Origin: Desertivirga xinjiangensis
Lineage (GTDB): Bacteria; Bacteroidota; Bacteroidia; Sphingobacteriales; Sphingobacteriaceae
DNA: 64,000 nt
NCBI RefSeq assembly: GCF_024436435.1
Contig: NZ_JAFMZP010000008.1
Location: 62,001-126,000, forward strand
Direction of reading: 5' to 3'
This document shows, one piece after another, positions 55,746 to 63,929 of this stretch. Both the position numbers and the translations under genes were made by a program. How positions within the stretch are numbered: the first letter of the stretch is position 1; each line of letters begins with the position of its first letter. The notes beneath the pieces were generated by a model. That model ran no database searches. It was given only the letters and a program-made list of their open reading frames with translations, and had not been told where the DNA came from.

Positions 55746-57812
55746 ATGAACTCTCCCATGTCTTCGTTTTTCAATCGTGATATCAGCTGGTTGTCTTTCA
55801 ACGAACGCTTATTAACAGAAGCCGCAAAAGAGCATTTGCCTCTGCTCGAACGCTTGAAGTTTCTCTCTATATTCTCATCAAATCTGGACGAATTTTACCG
55901 CGTGAGAATGCCTGCCATCCGCGCCCTCCATCGCTTGAACAAGAAAAAGCAGGATAAGCAAGAGGTGATGTCACTTCCGGATGTCATCGAGGAGGTGAAT
56001 GAGACAATCAAAAATCACCAGCAACAATTTGGCGGGATTCTGTCACAACTTCTTCCATCGCTAAAAGAGTCAGGAGTTCAGCTAATTTATAACGAAGAGA
56101 TTCCTTTTCCCGTTCAAGAGGCTGCCAGCGATTATTTTTTCAGCCACTTACTTGCTTACCTGCATATCGTGGAGCTTACTAAAGACAGCTCGTTTTTCCC
56201 CGAGAACAACAAGTTGTATCAGCTCCTTATAGCGAAGCAAGAAACAAGGGAAGAAAGCCTTTATCTTGTTAACATACCATCCGATAGCCTTCCTAGATTT
56301 ATCAGTCTGAATGTTGATAATAAAGACTACATTCTCTTTATCGACGATATTCTGCGGCACAACCTTCGAAAGCTCCCGCAATTCTCCGGGCTTTCACATA
56401 TCTATTCTATGAAAGTGACACGTGACGCCGAATTGGAAATAGCAGATGAATATGAAGGAGACCTGGCTGAAAAGATAGAAAGGCAAATAGAAAAAAGGGA
56501 TTTCGGCTTTGCTACCCGACTTCTGTACGAAGGGGGAATGCCTCAGGAATACCTCGAGCAGGTAACTGCGATTCTAAAGCTTGAAAAAGCGACGCTGGTA
56601 GAAGGCGGCAGATACCATAATCTCAAAGATTTTTCAGATCTTCCTTTGAAGACCCCTTCTCTGTTCTATGAAAAGTGGTCGCCACTAGCTGTTAACGTCC
56701 CTCAGGGTAAAAGCCTGTTTGATAGCATCCAGGAACAGGATATCCTTATAAACAACCCCTATCAATCCTATGATTCAGTGATAAGATTCTTTAACGAAGC
56801 CGCTGTTAATCCGGATGTTGAAAATATTTACATCACAGTTTACCGCCTGGCTACTGATTCAAGAATAGCGAGTGCCCTAATAACGGCAGCAAAAAACGGA
56901 AAGAAAGTTTCAGTATTCGTAGAGCTTAAGGCCAGGTTTGACGAAGCAAACAATATCAAGTGGTCTAAGAAAATGAAGGCAGCCGGAATTAAAATCATCT
57001 ACAGTATTCCTACCCTGAAAGTCCACGCAAAAATTGCCTTAGTTACCCGGAAGAATGCACCGGCTCTGGGTATTTTCTCCACCGGAAACTTCAACGAAGT
57101 AACAGCGGCATTCTATACCGACCACGTACTTCTTACAGCCAATCACTCCCTGCTCGCAGAGGTAGAACAACTGTTTTACTTTCTGGAAAAGCGCAGGAAG
57201 CCAACAGGCCAGGATAACATTCATTTCAAACATCTCCTTGTGGCACAATTCAATCTCAAAGACCATTTTACACAGCTCATCGAACGGGAGATTGAAAACG
57301 CTTCAAAAGGATTAGAGTCAGGCATCACTATAAAGCTAAACAATCTTGAAGAAGAGAAAATGATATCTCTTCTTTATAAGGCCTCCCAGGCTGGTGTGAA
57401 AATCAAGCTCATAGTCAGAGGTATTTGCAGGCTTATTCCTGGCGTAGCCGGATTAAGCGAAAACATAAGCGTGATACGTATCATCGACCGTTATCTGGAA
57501 CATGGCCGCGTTTTTATTTTCTCGAACAACGGAAACACAGAGATGTACCTAGGATCTGCCGATTGGATGTACCGCAACATTTACCGTCGCATTGAGGTTT
57601 GTTTCCCTATTTACGATGTTGCCATTGCACAAACTCTTTTGAACTTGATCAATATCCAACTTCAAGACAATGTACAGGCAGTAAGTATAGATAGCCATGG
57701 AAAAAACTTACCCGTAGAGAATGGAACTGCGCGCACCAGCTCACAAGAGAAGATTTATCAAGCGCTTAAAATTCAGGCCGAAGCAGCACCGGTACCTGTA
57801 GTACCGCTCTAG
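55746..57812 (+). CDS. ppk1: Polyphosphate kinase 1
   Basis: A 688-residue PPK1. The N-terminal helical domain has NRDISWLSFNERLLTEA near 8-25. SNLDEFYRVRMP lies near 45 and QSYDSVIRFFNEAA near 340. The catalytic His is near 426 in KVHAKIALV, and the second PLD-like half carries VRGICRLIPG and the HGRVFIFSNN motif. It makes long-chain polyphosphate from ATP. As the third gene of the operon it should be co-regulated with the HD-PycTM and outer-membrane proteins. Confidence 0.96.
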   Translation: MNSPMSSFFNRDISWLSFNERLLTEAAKEHLPLLERLKFLSIFSSNLDEFYRVRMPAIRALHRLNKKKQDKQEVMSLPDVIEEVNETIKNHQQQFGGILSQLLPSLKESGVQLIYNEEIPFPVQEAASDYFFSHLLAYLHIVELTKDSSFFPENNKLYQLLIAKQETREESLYLVNIPSDSLPRFISLNVDNKDYILFIDDILRHNLRKLPQFSGLSHIYSMKVTRDAELEIADEYEGDLAEKIERQIEKRDFGFATRLLYEGGMPQEYLEQVTAILKLEKATLVEGGRYHNLKDFSDLPLKTPSLFYEKWSPLAVNVPQGKSLFDSIQEQDILINNPYQSYDSVIRFFNEAAVNPDVENIYITVYRLATDSRIASALITAAKNGKKVSVFVELKARFDEANNIKWSKKMKAAGIKIIYSIPTLKVHAKIALVTRKNAPALGIFSTGNFNEVTAAFYTDHVLLTANHSLLAEVEQLFYFLEKRRKPTGQDNIHFKHLLVAQFNLKDHFTQLIEREIENASKGLESGITIKLNNLEEEKMISLLYKASQAGVKIKLIVRGICRLIPGVAGLSENISVIRIIDRYLEHGRVFIFSNNGNTEMYLGSADWMYRNIYRRIEVCFPIYDVAIAQTLLNLINIQLQDNVQAVSIDSHGKNLPVENGTARTSSQEKIYQALKIQAEAAPVPVVPL

Positions 57813-57833
57813 TTACCCGCCCCCTTTCAGCTC

Positions 57834-57847
57834 TTGACATTTGTCAA
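57834..57847 (+). promoter_or_regulatory. FNR-like operator of the GAF-protein transcript (TTGACATTTGTCAA)
   Basis: A perfect outer palindrome, identical to the yceI and pirin operators, 45 bases before GAGATTTG at 57893-57900. Confidence 0.8.
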
Positions 57848-57892
57848 AGGTACTTTTTGACTTCTGATAAGAGCTGATTTCCTATCATAGGC

Positions 57893-57900
57893 GAGATTTG
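57893..57900 (+). promoter_or_regulatory. -7 element of the GAF-protein transcript
   Basis: GAGATTTG, one change from TAnnTTTG, at the same distance from its operator as in the other four promoters. Confidence 0.6.
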
Positions 57901-57925
57901 AGCTATTAACAAAATCATATTTATT

Positions 57926-58045
57926 ATGAAAGTAATAGCTTACCTCATCTCGCTGCACGTTCCCTACCTTAGTCCGCTTCAAGTGTCAGCCTCGATCTCC
58001 CTCAGCATCGCATATTGTAAAACTGCTCTGACCTTAGTCCGCTAA
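57926..58045 (+). CDS. Small open reading frame in the leader of the GAF-protein gene
   Basis: A 39-residue frame (begins MKVIAYLISLHVPYL). Its ATG lies 25 bases after the -7 element, where the other operons of this regulon have their first start codon, and 13 bases before the GAF-protein ATG it ends. It is hydrophobic with a basic C-terminus. A 13-base direct repeat ACCTTAGTCCGCT occurs at 57966-57978 and 58031-58043, inside the frame. It may be a small membrane protein, a regulatory upstream frame, or non-coding. Confidence 0.35.
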   Translation: MKVIAYLISLHVPYLSPLQVSASISLSIAYCKTALTLVR

Positions 58046-58058
58046 ATAAGTATCTATC

Positions 58059-60362
58059 ATGAGAACCGAAATTTACGATCTGAAGATTATCGACAAGCAA
58101 TTAAGCGCATTTGGAACCGAACTTACTTTCCGTCCCTTTATCGAATTCCTGAAAGAACGAATGAAGGAAGAATCAGTAAAAAGTGCTGTGTACCAAAACC
58201 TGGTATGGAAGTTTGAAAATGAACTTTCAGGTGCAGGGATTGACATACATGAGTCTGAAATGTATAAGGAGTTTTTGGATCTTGTTTACATGGTACTTAC
58301 ACCACTTGCTTCGAGTGAAGCCTCTCATCTTTGGGCTCTCAGTACCCCTGTTCCTTCAAAGATCTTCTATAGCACGAATGCCTTCGCCGACTTCCATATT
58401 TCTGAGACAGCTTGCTCGCTTGAAGGGGTTTTCGATACTAAATCGCTATTTTCCATTTCGCAAAAAGCGTTCATCTATCGCTTGGCCCTGAACAGGTTTT
58501 ATGATATTGATGCAGGACTTAGCAGCGAAAGTTTTATACAGGGAAAGCATCCCGAAACTGGTCAGCCCCTGTATTATAAGCTACATGTCGACACTCGCTT
58601 TATTCACATCGCCTATCATGGAACGCTTCCGGAACTGAACCGAAGCTTATTCGAGACAGGATTACTTAATCAGAAGGAAGAAGAATACCTGGAAGAGGAG
58701 CTGCCCTTATCTATGATTGAATTAAGCGGCTTTTCCATACTTGAGTTCACAGATGTTACAGCTCAGCATGCGGTAGAAAATTTAAAAGATTATTTGGTTG
58801 ACCAAACGGGCAATCCGGATTTCAAACAAGTAAACATCTCTCTGCAAAACTTGATCGGAAGTATGGACATAAACTTTGGTTTTATTCCATTTGCCAGATT
58901 AAATGGTCGTGCGGTTTACTTGCCTGAACGCAGCCACACAAGTGTTTTGCTGGCGCTAGCGAACCGCGAAGCTTTTGAAAGGCTGGTGCAGCATTATGAA
59001 AAGAATACAGATATAGCAATTTATCAGAAAGCCGCTGACCAAGCAACGTCCATGCCCTTTTTATTCAATATTCTCGATGATGCTCACATTCAGACCTATG
59101 TGCTTGTCCCGGTAGTTCAAAACAAAAACCTCCTCGGACTTCTGGAACTTCATTCTACAAAGGAGTTAAGTTTCACAAGAGCCATCCTATCGCGATTACA
59201 GCCTGCTATGCCCTATCTAACACAGTTAATGCAGCAGATTATCCAGGACTTCGAGAACTCCATCGAGCATGTGATTCATGAGAAGTTTACTTCCCTTAAA
59301 TCGGCCGTAAAGTGGAAGTTTAATGAGGCAGCCTGGCAGTATCTTCAGGACAGCGCAACTTCCGGGTTGAAGCCAGTTCCCCGAGTGAGCTTTCAACAAG
59401 TGTATCCCATTTACGGTGCAATAGATGTGAGGCACTCAACCCAGGAAAGAAATGAGGCGGTTTTCCTGGATTCAAGCGTCCATATCAGATGGATAGAAAA
59501 AACTTTAGACGCCTTGAAAGAATACTTGAAAGAAGAAGAACAAACGCAGCTGATAGAAAAGCGGATTAGCTGGGACAACGTGTTCAAATCCTATTTCGAA
59601 ACCAAAGATGAATTTAAATTAGTCCAGCTTATTCAAAGTGAAATAAATCCCTACTTTGATCAGATATACCATCGGTCTGCAGATACAGATCTGACAATAG
59701 ATGCATACTTTGCTGCATCCTCCTCTCAAACTGGAATAGTATATCGAAACAGGAGAGAACTGGAACTTTCCATGCAAAGAATCAACGATCAGATCAGCGT
59801 CAATCTGCTCGCTAGCCAAAAGGAGCTTCAACAGCTCTTTCCTCATTACTTCGAAAAGTTTAGAACAGACGGTGTAGAATACGACATCTACATGGGGCAA
59901 TCCATTGCTCCAGAGCAAAACTTCGAACAACATCATATAAGGACGGTAAGACTATGGCAATTGAAAAACATGGCCGAGATTGGCGCCTCGCTCAGAAATC
60001 TTAAACCCCATCTGCCAAAACCACTAAGTACCACACAACTCATTTATGTGCATTCTTCGCCAATTGATATCACCTTTAGAGACGATGAGAAACTCTTTGA
60101 TGTTGAAGGCGGGTATAGCATACGCTATGAAATTGTAAAGAAGCGAATTGATAAAGTACTTATAAAAGGTACCGGGGAACGACTTACTCAGCCAGAAAAA
60201 ATTGCAATAGTTTATATGAATGATGTAGAAAAGGAGGAATACCTGGACTATATCAGAGAGCTACAGGACCTTGAGGTGTTGAGGGATGACTTAGAATTGC
60301 TCGATCTTGAGGACTTACAGGGGGTAACAGGATTGAAGGCCTTCCGTATGGGAATTTCTTAA
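58059..60362 (+). CDS. GAF-domain protein of unknown function
   Basis: A 767-residue soluble protein with no signal peptide or membrane helix. A GAF-like domain is likely around 325-405 (IQTYVLVPVVQNKNLLGLLELH), preceded by an unassigned N-terminal region and followed by about 350 residues of mixed helical sequence. There is no histidine kinase, GGDEF or other known output motif. The family occurs in Bacteroidota without a known role. It has its own operator and -7 element, so it is a separate member of the regulon between ppk1 and the Crp/Fnr regulator gene. Confidence 0.75.
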   Translation: MRTEIYDLKIIDKQLSAFGTELTFRPFIEFLKERMKEESVKSAVYQNLVWKFENELSGAGIDIHESEMYKEFLDLVYMVLTPLASSEASHLWALSTPVPSKIFYSTNAFADFHISETACSLEGVFDTKSLFSISQKAFIYRLALNRFYDIDAGLSSESFIQGKHPETGQPLYYKLHVDTRFIHIAYHGTLPELNRSLFETGLLNQKEEEYLEEELPLSMIELSGFSILEFTDVTAQHAVENLKDYLVDQTGNPDFKQVNISLQNLIGSMDINFGFIPFARLNGRAVYLPERSHTSVLLALANREAFERLVQHYEKNTDIAIYQKAADQATSMPFLFNILDDAHIQTYVLVPVVQNKNLLGLLELHSTKELSFTRAILSRLQPAMPYLTQLMQQIIQDFENSIEHVIHEKFTSLKSAVKWKFNEAAWQYLQDSATSGLKPVPRVSFQQVYPIYGAIDVRHSTQERNEAVFLDSSVHIRWIEKTLDALKEYLKEEEQTQLIEKRISWDNVFKSYFETKDEFKLVQLIQSEINPYFDQIYHRSADTDLTIDAYFAASSSQTGIVYRNRRELELSMQRINDQISVNLLASQKELQQLFPHYFEKFRTDGVEYDIYMGQSIAPEQNFEQHHIRTVRLWQLKNMAEIGASLRNLKPHLPKPLSTTQLIYVHSSPIDITFRDDEKLFDVEGGYSIRYEIVKKRIDKVLIKGTGERLTQPEKIAIVYMNDVEKEEYLDYIRELQDLEVLRDDLELLDLEDLQGVTGLKAFRMGIS

Positions 60363-60453
60363 CTAAGGGCAGAAGCCGAAAAAGGTTGTAAAATATTATC
60401 TTAGCCTCTGGTTAGGGCACAATGTCCTGCATAGTTTAGTAAATTAGTCTGTA

Positions 60454-61050
60454 ATGTTCGAGAACCTTAAAAAATATATAGAGGACTACTCCTCAACAGC
60501 CGTTTCGGAAGAAGAATACACCCTTATTCAACAAAGCTTTAAGCCAAAAAAACTACGGAAGCGCCAGTACCTGTTACAGGAAGGCGATGTGTGCAAATAC
60601 ATGGCATTCATAACCCAGGGGAGTATGCGCCAATATTCAGTGGATGAGAGTGGGAACGAACACATCGTACGGTTGTGCATTGAAAACTGGTGGGTGGGCG
60701 ATTATGAAAGCTATGTGATGCTTACCCCAAGCAAATACAACATAGACGCGGTAGAAGATTCGGAATTACTGCTGGTAACCAACGAAATAATTCAGGATCT
60801 GAAGATGAAGGTTCCAGCTATTGCTAAAACCATTGCTAAAATGGATGAGCGTAATTTCATTGCCAGTCAGCGAAGATTACATGCTTCAATAAGCCTGTCT
60901 GCGGAGGAACGCTATCTCGAGTTACAGAAGTCGTATCCGGAACTTTTCCAGCGATTCCCTCAAACCATGATAGCTTCATACCTCGGCATCACCCCAGAAA
61001 CCTTGAGCAGAATCCGGAAACAGCTTCTATCGAAGCCGAAAAGCGCTTAA
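60454..61050 (+). CDS. Crp/Fnr family transcriptional regulator
   Basis: A 198-residue protein. The cyclic-nucleotide-binding-like beta-roll is at about 25-120 (YLLQEGDVCKYMAFITQGSM), the dimer helix at about 125-150, and the HTH at about 165-195. The recognition helix reads GITPETLSRIRKQ with Glu182, Ser185 and Arg186, the spacing by which FNR reads TTGA. The N-terminal Cys cluster of FNR is absent, so oxygen sensing through an iron-sulphur cluster is not expected. The gene has no operator of its own type and starts about 90 bases after the GAF-protein gene, with a TATCTTAG element between. Confidence 0.88.
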   Translation: MFENLKKYIEDYSSTAVSEEEYTLIQQSFKPKKLRKRQYLLQEGDVCKYMAFITQGSMRQYSVDESGNEHIVRLCIENWWVGDYESYVMLTPSKYNIDAVEDSELLLVTNEIIQDLKMKVPAIAKTIAKMDERNFIASQRRLHASISLSAEERYLELQKSYPELFQRFPQTMIASYLGITPETLSRIRKQLLSKPKSA

Positions 61051-61062
61051 TTCGCCCTTCAC

Positions 61063-61076
61063 TTGACATTTGTCAA
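61063..61076 (+). promoter_or_regulatory. FNR-like operator of the pirin gene (TTGACATTTGTCAA)
   Basis: Identical in sequence to the yceI and GAF-transcript operators. It is followed after 18 bases by GTCAATGTGTGGCAG (61095-61109), which differs from the yceI block in one base. Confidence 0.8.
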
Positions 61077-61121
61077 TGGCCTAATTTACCATACGTCAAT
61101 GTGTGGCAGACAAAGGAACCT

Positions 61122-61129
61122 CAACTTTG
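61122..61129 (+). promoter_or_regulatory. -7 element of the pirin gene
   Basis: CAACTTTG, one change from TAnnTTTG, 45 bases after the operator and 25 bases before the ATG. Confidence 0.65.
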
Positions 61130-61154
61130 AGTAGCATAAAAGCTAATCAAAGTT

Positions 61155-62048
61155 ATGAAAAAGAACATTGCTATAAGTTCCGGAGGTATCAATTCGAAAG
61201 TTGGAAAGCTGCTTGTTAACAGGTTAATGCCCAACAGGTATATTCCTAAAATTGGCCCCTTTGTATTTCTGGACCACCTCTATCCGACAGAAGTTAAACC
61301 CCAGGCTACAGTAAACCCCAGGTCAGGTGAATTTGCTCACCCGCATCGTGGAATTATCACTTTTACCTACATGTTTAGTGGCGAGATGGAACATTTCGAC
61401 AGCAAGGGCAATTATGGGCTTGTTGGAGCGGAAGGTGCACAGTGGATGAAATCAGGAAATGGAATTATTCACGATGAGGAACCTTCTCCTGAGATGCAAA
61501 AAAGTGGCGGACACTTACATGCCGTTCAATTCTGGATAAACCTGCCTTCAGCACAAAAGCAAGAAGAGGGTGCTTATCTGGCATTGCAGTCTTCCGACAT
61601 TCCAGTACTCGAATTACCCGAACAAGCTGGTAACCTCCGTTTAATAATAGGAAAACTGGGCGACAAGGAATCACCTGTAATCCGTTATACTGAACAGTTT
61701 ATCTACCACATCAAGCTAAACCCGAAATCCAGCTTTACGTTAACTGTCAATCCCGACTTAGAATACGCGGCCTTCGTTCCTCAAAAAGCAGTGTCAATAA
61801 ACCAGGTTGCCTATGAGAACAGTCAGCTAGTTGTATTCGAGCAGGGCGGCGATGAGATTATTTTCTCGAATGATGGAATTGAGCAAGCTGAGCTTCTGGT
61901 ATTTGGCGGCGAGAGGTATACCGAGCCTGTGGAAGCAGAGGGTCCCTTTGTAATGAACTCAAGAGCAGATATTGCAATTGCCTACCGGGATTTCTTCAAC
62001 GGAAAGTACGGAACTATCGACTATTCAATTGCAACAGCAGCGGTATAA
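61155..62048 (+). CDS. Pirin family protein
   Basis: A 297-residue bicupin. The N-terminal cupin carries the metal site with three His and one Glu in HPHRGIITFTYMFSGEMEHF (about residues 57-76). GAEGAQWMKSGNGIIHDE (about 87-104) is also typical. The C-terminal cupin covers about 170-285. Some bacterial pirins act as quercetinases or bind other enzymes; the substrate here is unknown. It follows its own operator and -7 element, so it is a regulon member. Confidence 0.92.
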   Translation: MKKNIAISSGGINSKVGKLLVNRLMPNRYIPKIGPFVFLDHLYPTEVKPQATVNPRSGEFAHPHRGIITFTYMFSGEMEHFDSKGNYGLVGAEGAQWMKSGNGIIHDEEPSPEMQKSGGHLHAVQFWINLPSAQKQEEGAYLALQSSDIPVLELPEQAGNLRLIIGKLGDKESPVIRYTEQFIYHIKLNPKSSFTLTVNPDLEYAAFVPQKAVSINQVAYENSQLVVFEQGGDEIIFSNDGIEQAELLVFGGERYTEPVEAEGPFVMNSRADIAIAYRDFFNGKYGTIDYSIATAAV

Positions 62049-62144
62049 GCCGGCTGTTCAATTTACTGGCAAGCATAAGCCTGTAGGTACCCCTGGCCTG
62101 CAGGCTTTTTTTGTGAACTGTTGCAGACCAGAGCCAAACCATGC

Positions 62145-62158
62145 TTGACTTTTATCAA
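62145..62158 (+). promoter_or_regulatory. FNR-like operator of the oxidoreductase/DoxX operon (TTGACTTTTATCAA)
   Basis: TTGAC-N4-ATCAA, one change from a perfect palindrome, 45 bases before the perfect -7 element TACCTTTG. Confidence 0.78.
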
Positions 62159-62203
62159 GTGTATTTCTTAATCGACCTCAATGTGCAGCCCCTGCCACCG
62201 CTC

Positions 62204-62211
62204 TACCTTTG
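62204..62211 (+). promoter_or_regulatory. -7 element of the oxidoreductase/DoxX operon
   Basis: TACCTTTG, an exact TAnnTTTG. It overlaps the first codons of the longest reading frame at 62209 and so supports the later ATG at 62236. Confidence 0.75.
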
Positions 62212-62235
62212 AGTATCAACAAAAAAGAAGAAAAC

Positions 62236-62838
62236 ATGAAAACAACATTCGGAATTATCGGAGCAGGAAACATAGGAAAAACAGTAGCTGCTCATTTACT
62301 TAAAGCTGGACATTCAGTAATACTAAGCAATAGCAGAGATCCTGAATCATTGTCGGGAACCATTGCTGAATTGGGCGCTGGAGCTAAAGCCGGAACCAGC
62401 AAGGAAGCCGCAGAAGCAGACATTGTATTACTAGCCCTGCCCTGGTCGCAACTGTCGACACTGAGCAATTTAACCGACTGGACAAATCGCATCGTGATTG
62501 ATGCTACCAATCATTTCATAACCTACGCACCCGAGTTTCGGCTTGCCGACTTAGGAGGCCGCGCATCATCCGAAGTGGTTGCAGATTTTGTTCCGGGTGC
62601 GAAGGTGGTGAAGGCCTTTAACACATTATACTTCAAGATACTTGAAAAGGATCCGGCAGAGGCAAACGGCCGGCGGGTGATCTTCATCTCCGGCAACGAA
62701 CCTGCGGCTAAACAGAGCGTGTCAGATGCTATCCAGTCTACCGGTTTCGCAGTGGTGGATTTAGGTGACTTAGCCACTGCCAGCAAATTGCAAGAACCCA
62801 AAGGAGCACTAGCAACGCTGAACCTCATCAAGAACTAA
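62236..62838 (+). CDS. NADPH-dependent F420 reductase-like oxidoreductase
   Basis: A 200-residue Rossmann protein beginning MKTTFGIIGAGNIGKTVA, with the dinucleotide motif GAGNIG at residues 9-14. A downstream NSRDPESL segment (about 32-39) hints at NADP preference. The C-terminal part contains KVVKAFNTLYFKIL near 126 and SGNEPAAKQSV near 154, as in F420:NADPH oxidoreductases and their relatives. Bacteroidota generally lack coenzyme F420, so the acceptor is probably different. A DoxX gene follows after 51 bases. Confidence 0.82.
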   Translation: MKTTFGIIGAGNIGKTVAAHLLKAGHSVILSNSRDPESLSGTIAELGAGAKAGTSKEAAEADIVLLALPWSQLSTLSNLTDWTNRIVIDATNHFITYAPEFRLADLGGRASSEVVADFVPGAKVVKAFNTLYFKILEKDPAEANGRRVIFISGNEPAAKQSVSDAIQSTGFAVVDLGDLATASKLQEPKGALATLNLIKN

Positions 62839-62889
62839 CAAGAAACCATTCAACAACAAATTATTCATTCACATTTTAAACTCACGATC

Positions 62890-63303
62890 ATGAACTATTT
62901 AAATTTCACAGCCCGCGTATTTTTCTCACTTATGTTTCTAATCTCAGGATTTTCTCACTTTTCAGCGCAAACAATAGCGTATGCTGCAAGCACGGGCCTG
63001 CCTTTTGCCAACTTGCTTGTACCTGCTTCAGGACTGCTGGCCATTGCAGGAGCGGTATCCATTATCACGGGCTACAAAGCCAAAATCGGTGCGCTGCTTA
63101 TCGTTCTCTTTCTTGTTCCAATTACGCTCACCATGCACCAGTTTTGGAAAGAGACAGACCCGATGCTTTATCAGATGCAGTTTATCAACTTTATGAAAAA
63201 TGTGTCAATACTCGGAGGAGCGCTGCTGGTAGTTGCACCTAAAGTTGGTAGCTTCAGCACCATCATTAAGAGCAATAGGTTTAAAGCAACAGAACTGGCT
63301 TAA
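62890..63303 (+). CDS. DoxX family membrane protein
   Basis: A 137-residue protein with four hydrophobic helices (about 5-23, 43-62, 70-88 and 102-120) and the family motifs FSLMFLISGFSHF near 12 and LTMHQFWKE near 82. DoxX-like proteins are linked to quinone or thiol redox chemistry at the membrane. It probably shares the operon of the upstream oxidoreductase and ends at a strong terminator. Confidence 0.88.
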   Translation: MNYLNFTARVFFSLMFLISGFSHFSAQTIAYAASTGLPFANLLVPASGLLAIAGAVSIITGYKAKIGALLIVLFLVPITLTMHQFWKETDPMLYQMQFINFMKNVSILGGALLVVAPKVGSFSTIIKSNRFKATELA

Positions 63304-63322
63304 GAGCAGCAACTATAGTAGG

Positions 63323-63354
63323 AAAAAGCCGTCCCGAAGAGGAGACGGCTTTTT
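63323..63354 (+). terminator. Rho-independent terminator after DoxX
   Basis: Perfect 11-bp stem AAAAAGCCGTC / GACGGCTTTTT with a 10-base loop and a T-rich end. Confidence 0.88.
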
Positions 63355-63874
63355 CTGTTCTTCAGCTACTTTTTGTATAGGTATTCAGATCGCTTCTCCA
63401 GTTTACAAAGAAGACTGCAACTTCTTATTTGCCTGGTACATTGACAGACGCGGGTGAAAGAACTCCGCTAATAACTAGAGCAGGCAAGAGTTTGTTAAGC
63501 GTTTCTCCTTCCTAATCAGGAATCCTATGAGGAAGTGCCACTGATGAATAAGCACTTAAATCAAAGAAAAGAACGCCTGCGGAGGAAGAAAACTTCATAT
63601 GGGATTTTGTTTAACATGATCACTACCTGGCAAGCAGACGGCTGCTAATCAGGAGAAGGATTTTGGCTTAAATTATAATTGATAGTGGCAAGTCGGAAGA
63701 AAATCATAAATATCCTGGGCGTCTCAGTACAAGGAAGACTAATAATTTTTGCTCCTCGCCACACGTCCAGAGCCTGATAAATTTAGGAAGTATGTATGTG
63801 GCAGTTTGCGCGGACAAGTCATTGAAGCGCTGTAAAAGCTCTGGCATTTACAACCAACCTAAAGGCATTTGCCC
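63355..63874. other. Intergenic stretch without recognisable genes
   Basis: About 520 bases between two terminators facing each other from opposite strands. Short open frames only, and no repeat or RNA gene that I can recognise. Confidence 0.5.
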
Positions 63875-63903
63875 GCAAAAAAAGCCTTCTCACGAAGGCT
63901 TAA
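63875..63903 (-). terminator. Terminator of the partial minus-strand gene
   Basis: Stem AAGCCTTC / GAAGGCTT with a 4-base loop; on the minus strand it is followed by seven T. It lies 27 bases after the stop codon of the gene that runs off the window. Confidence 0.8.
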
Positions 63904-63929
63904 AAACATTTTCAGAACGTTAAGGCAAG

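Noticed and set aside
51898-60362. A complete Pycsar anti-phage system
   Set aside because: The PycTM effector domain is present, but no uridylate or cytidylate cyclase gene lies in the neighbourhood, so a standard Pycsar assignment is not justified.
62209-62235. Nine additional N-terminal codons of the F420 reductase-like gene
   Set aside because: The segment overlaps the perfect -7 element at 62204-62211 and lies before or at the expected transcription start; the ATG at 62236 starts directly with the Rossmann motif.
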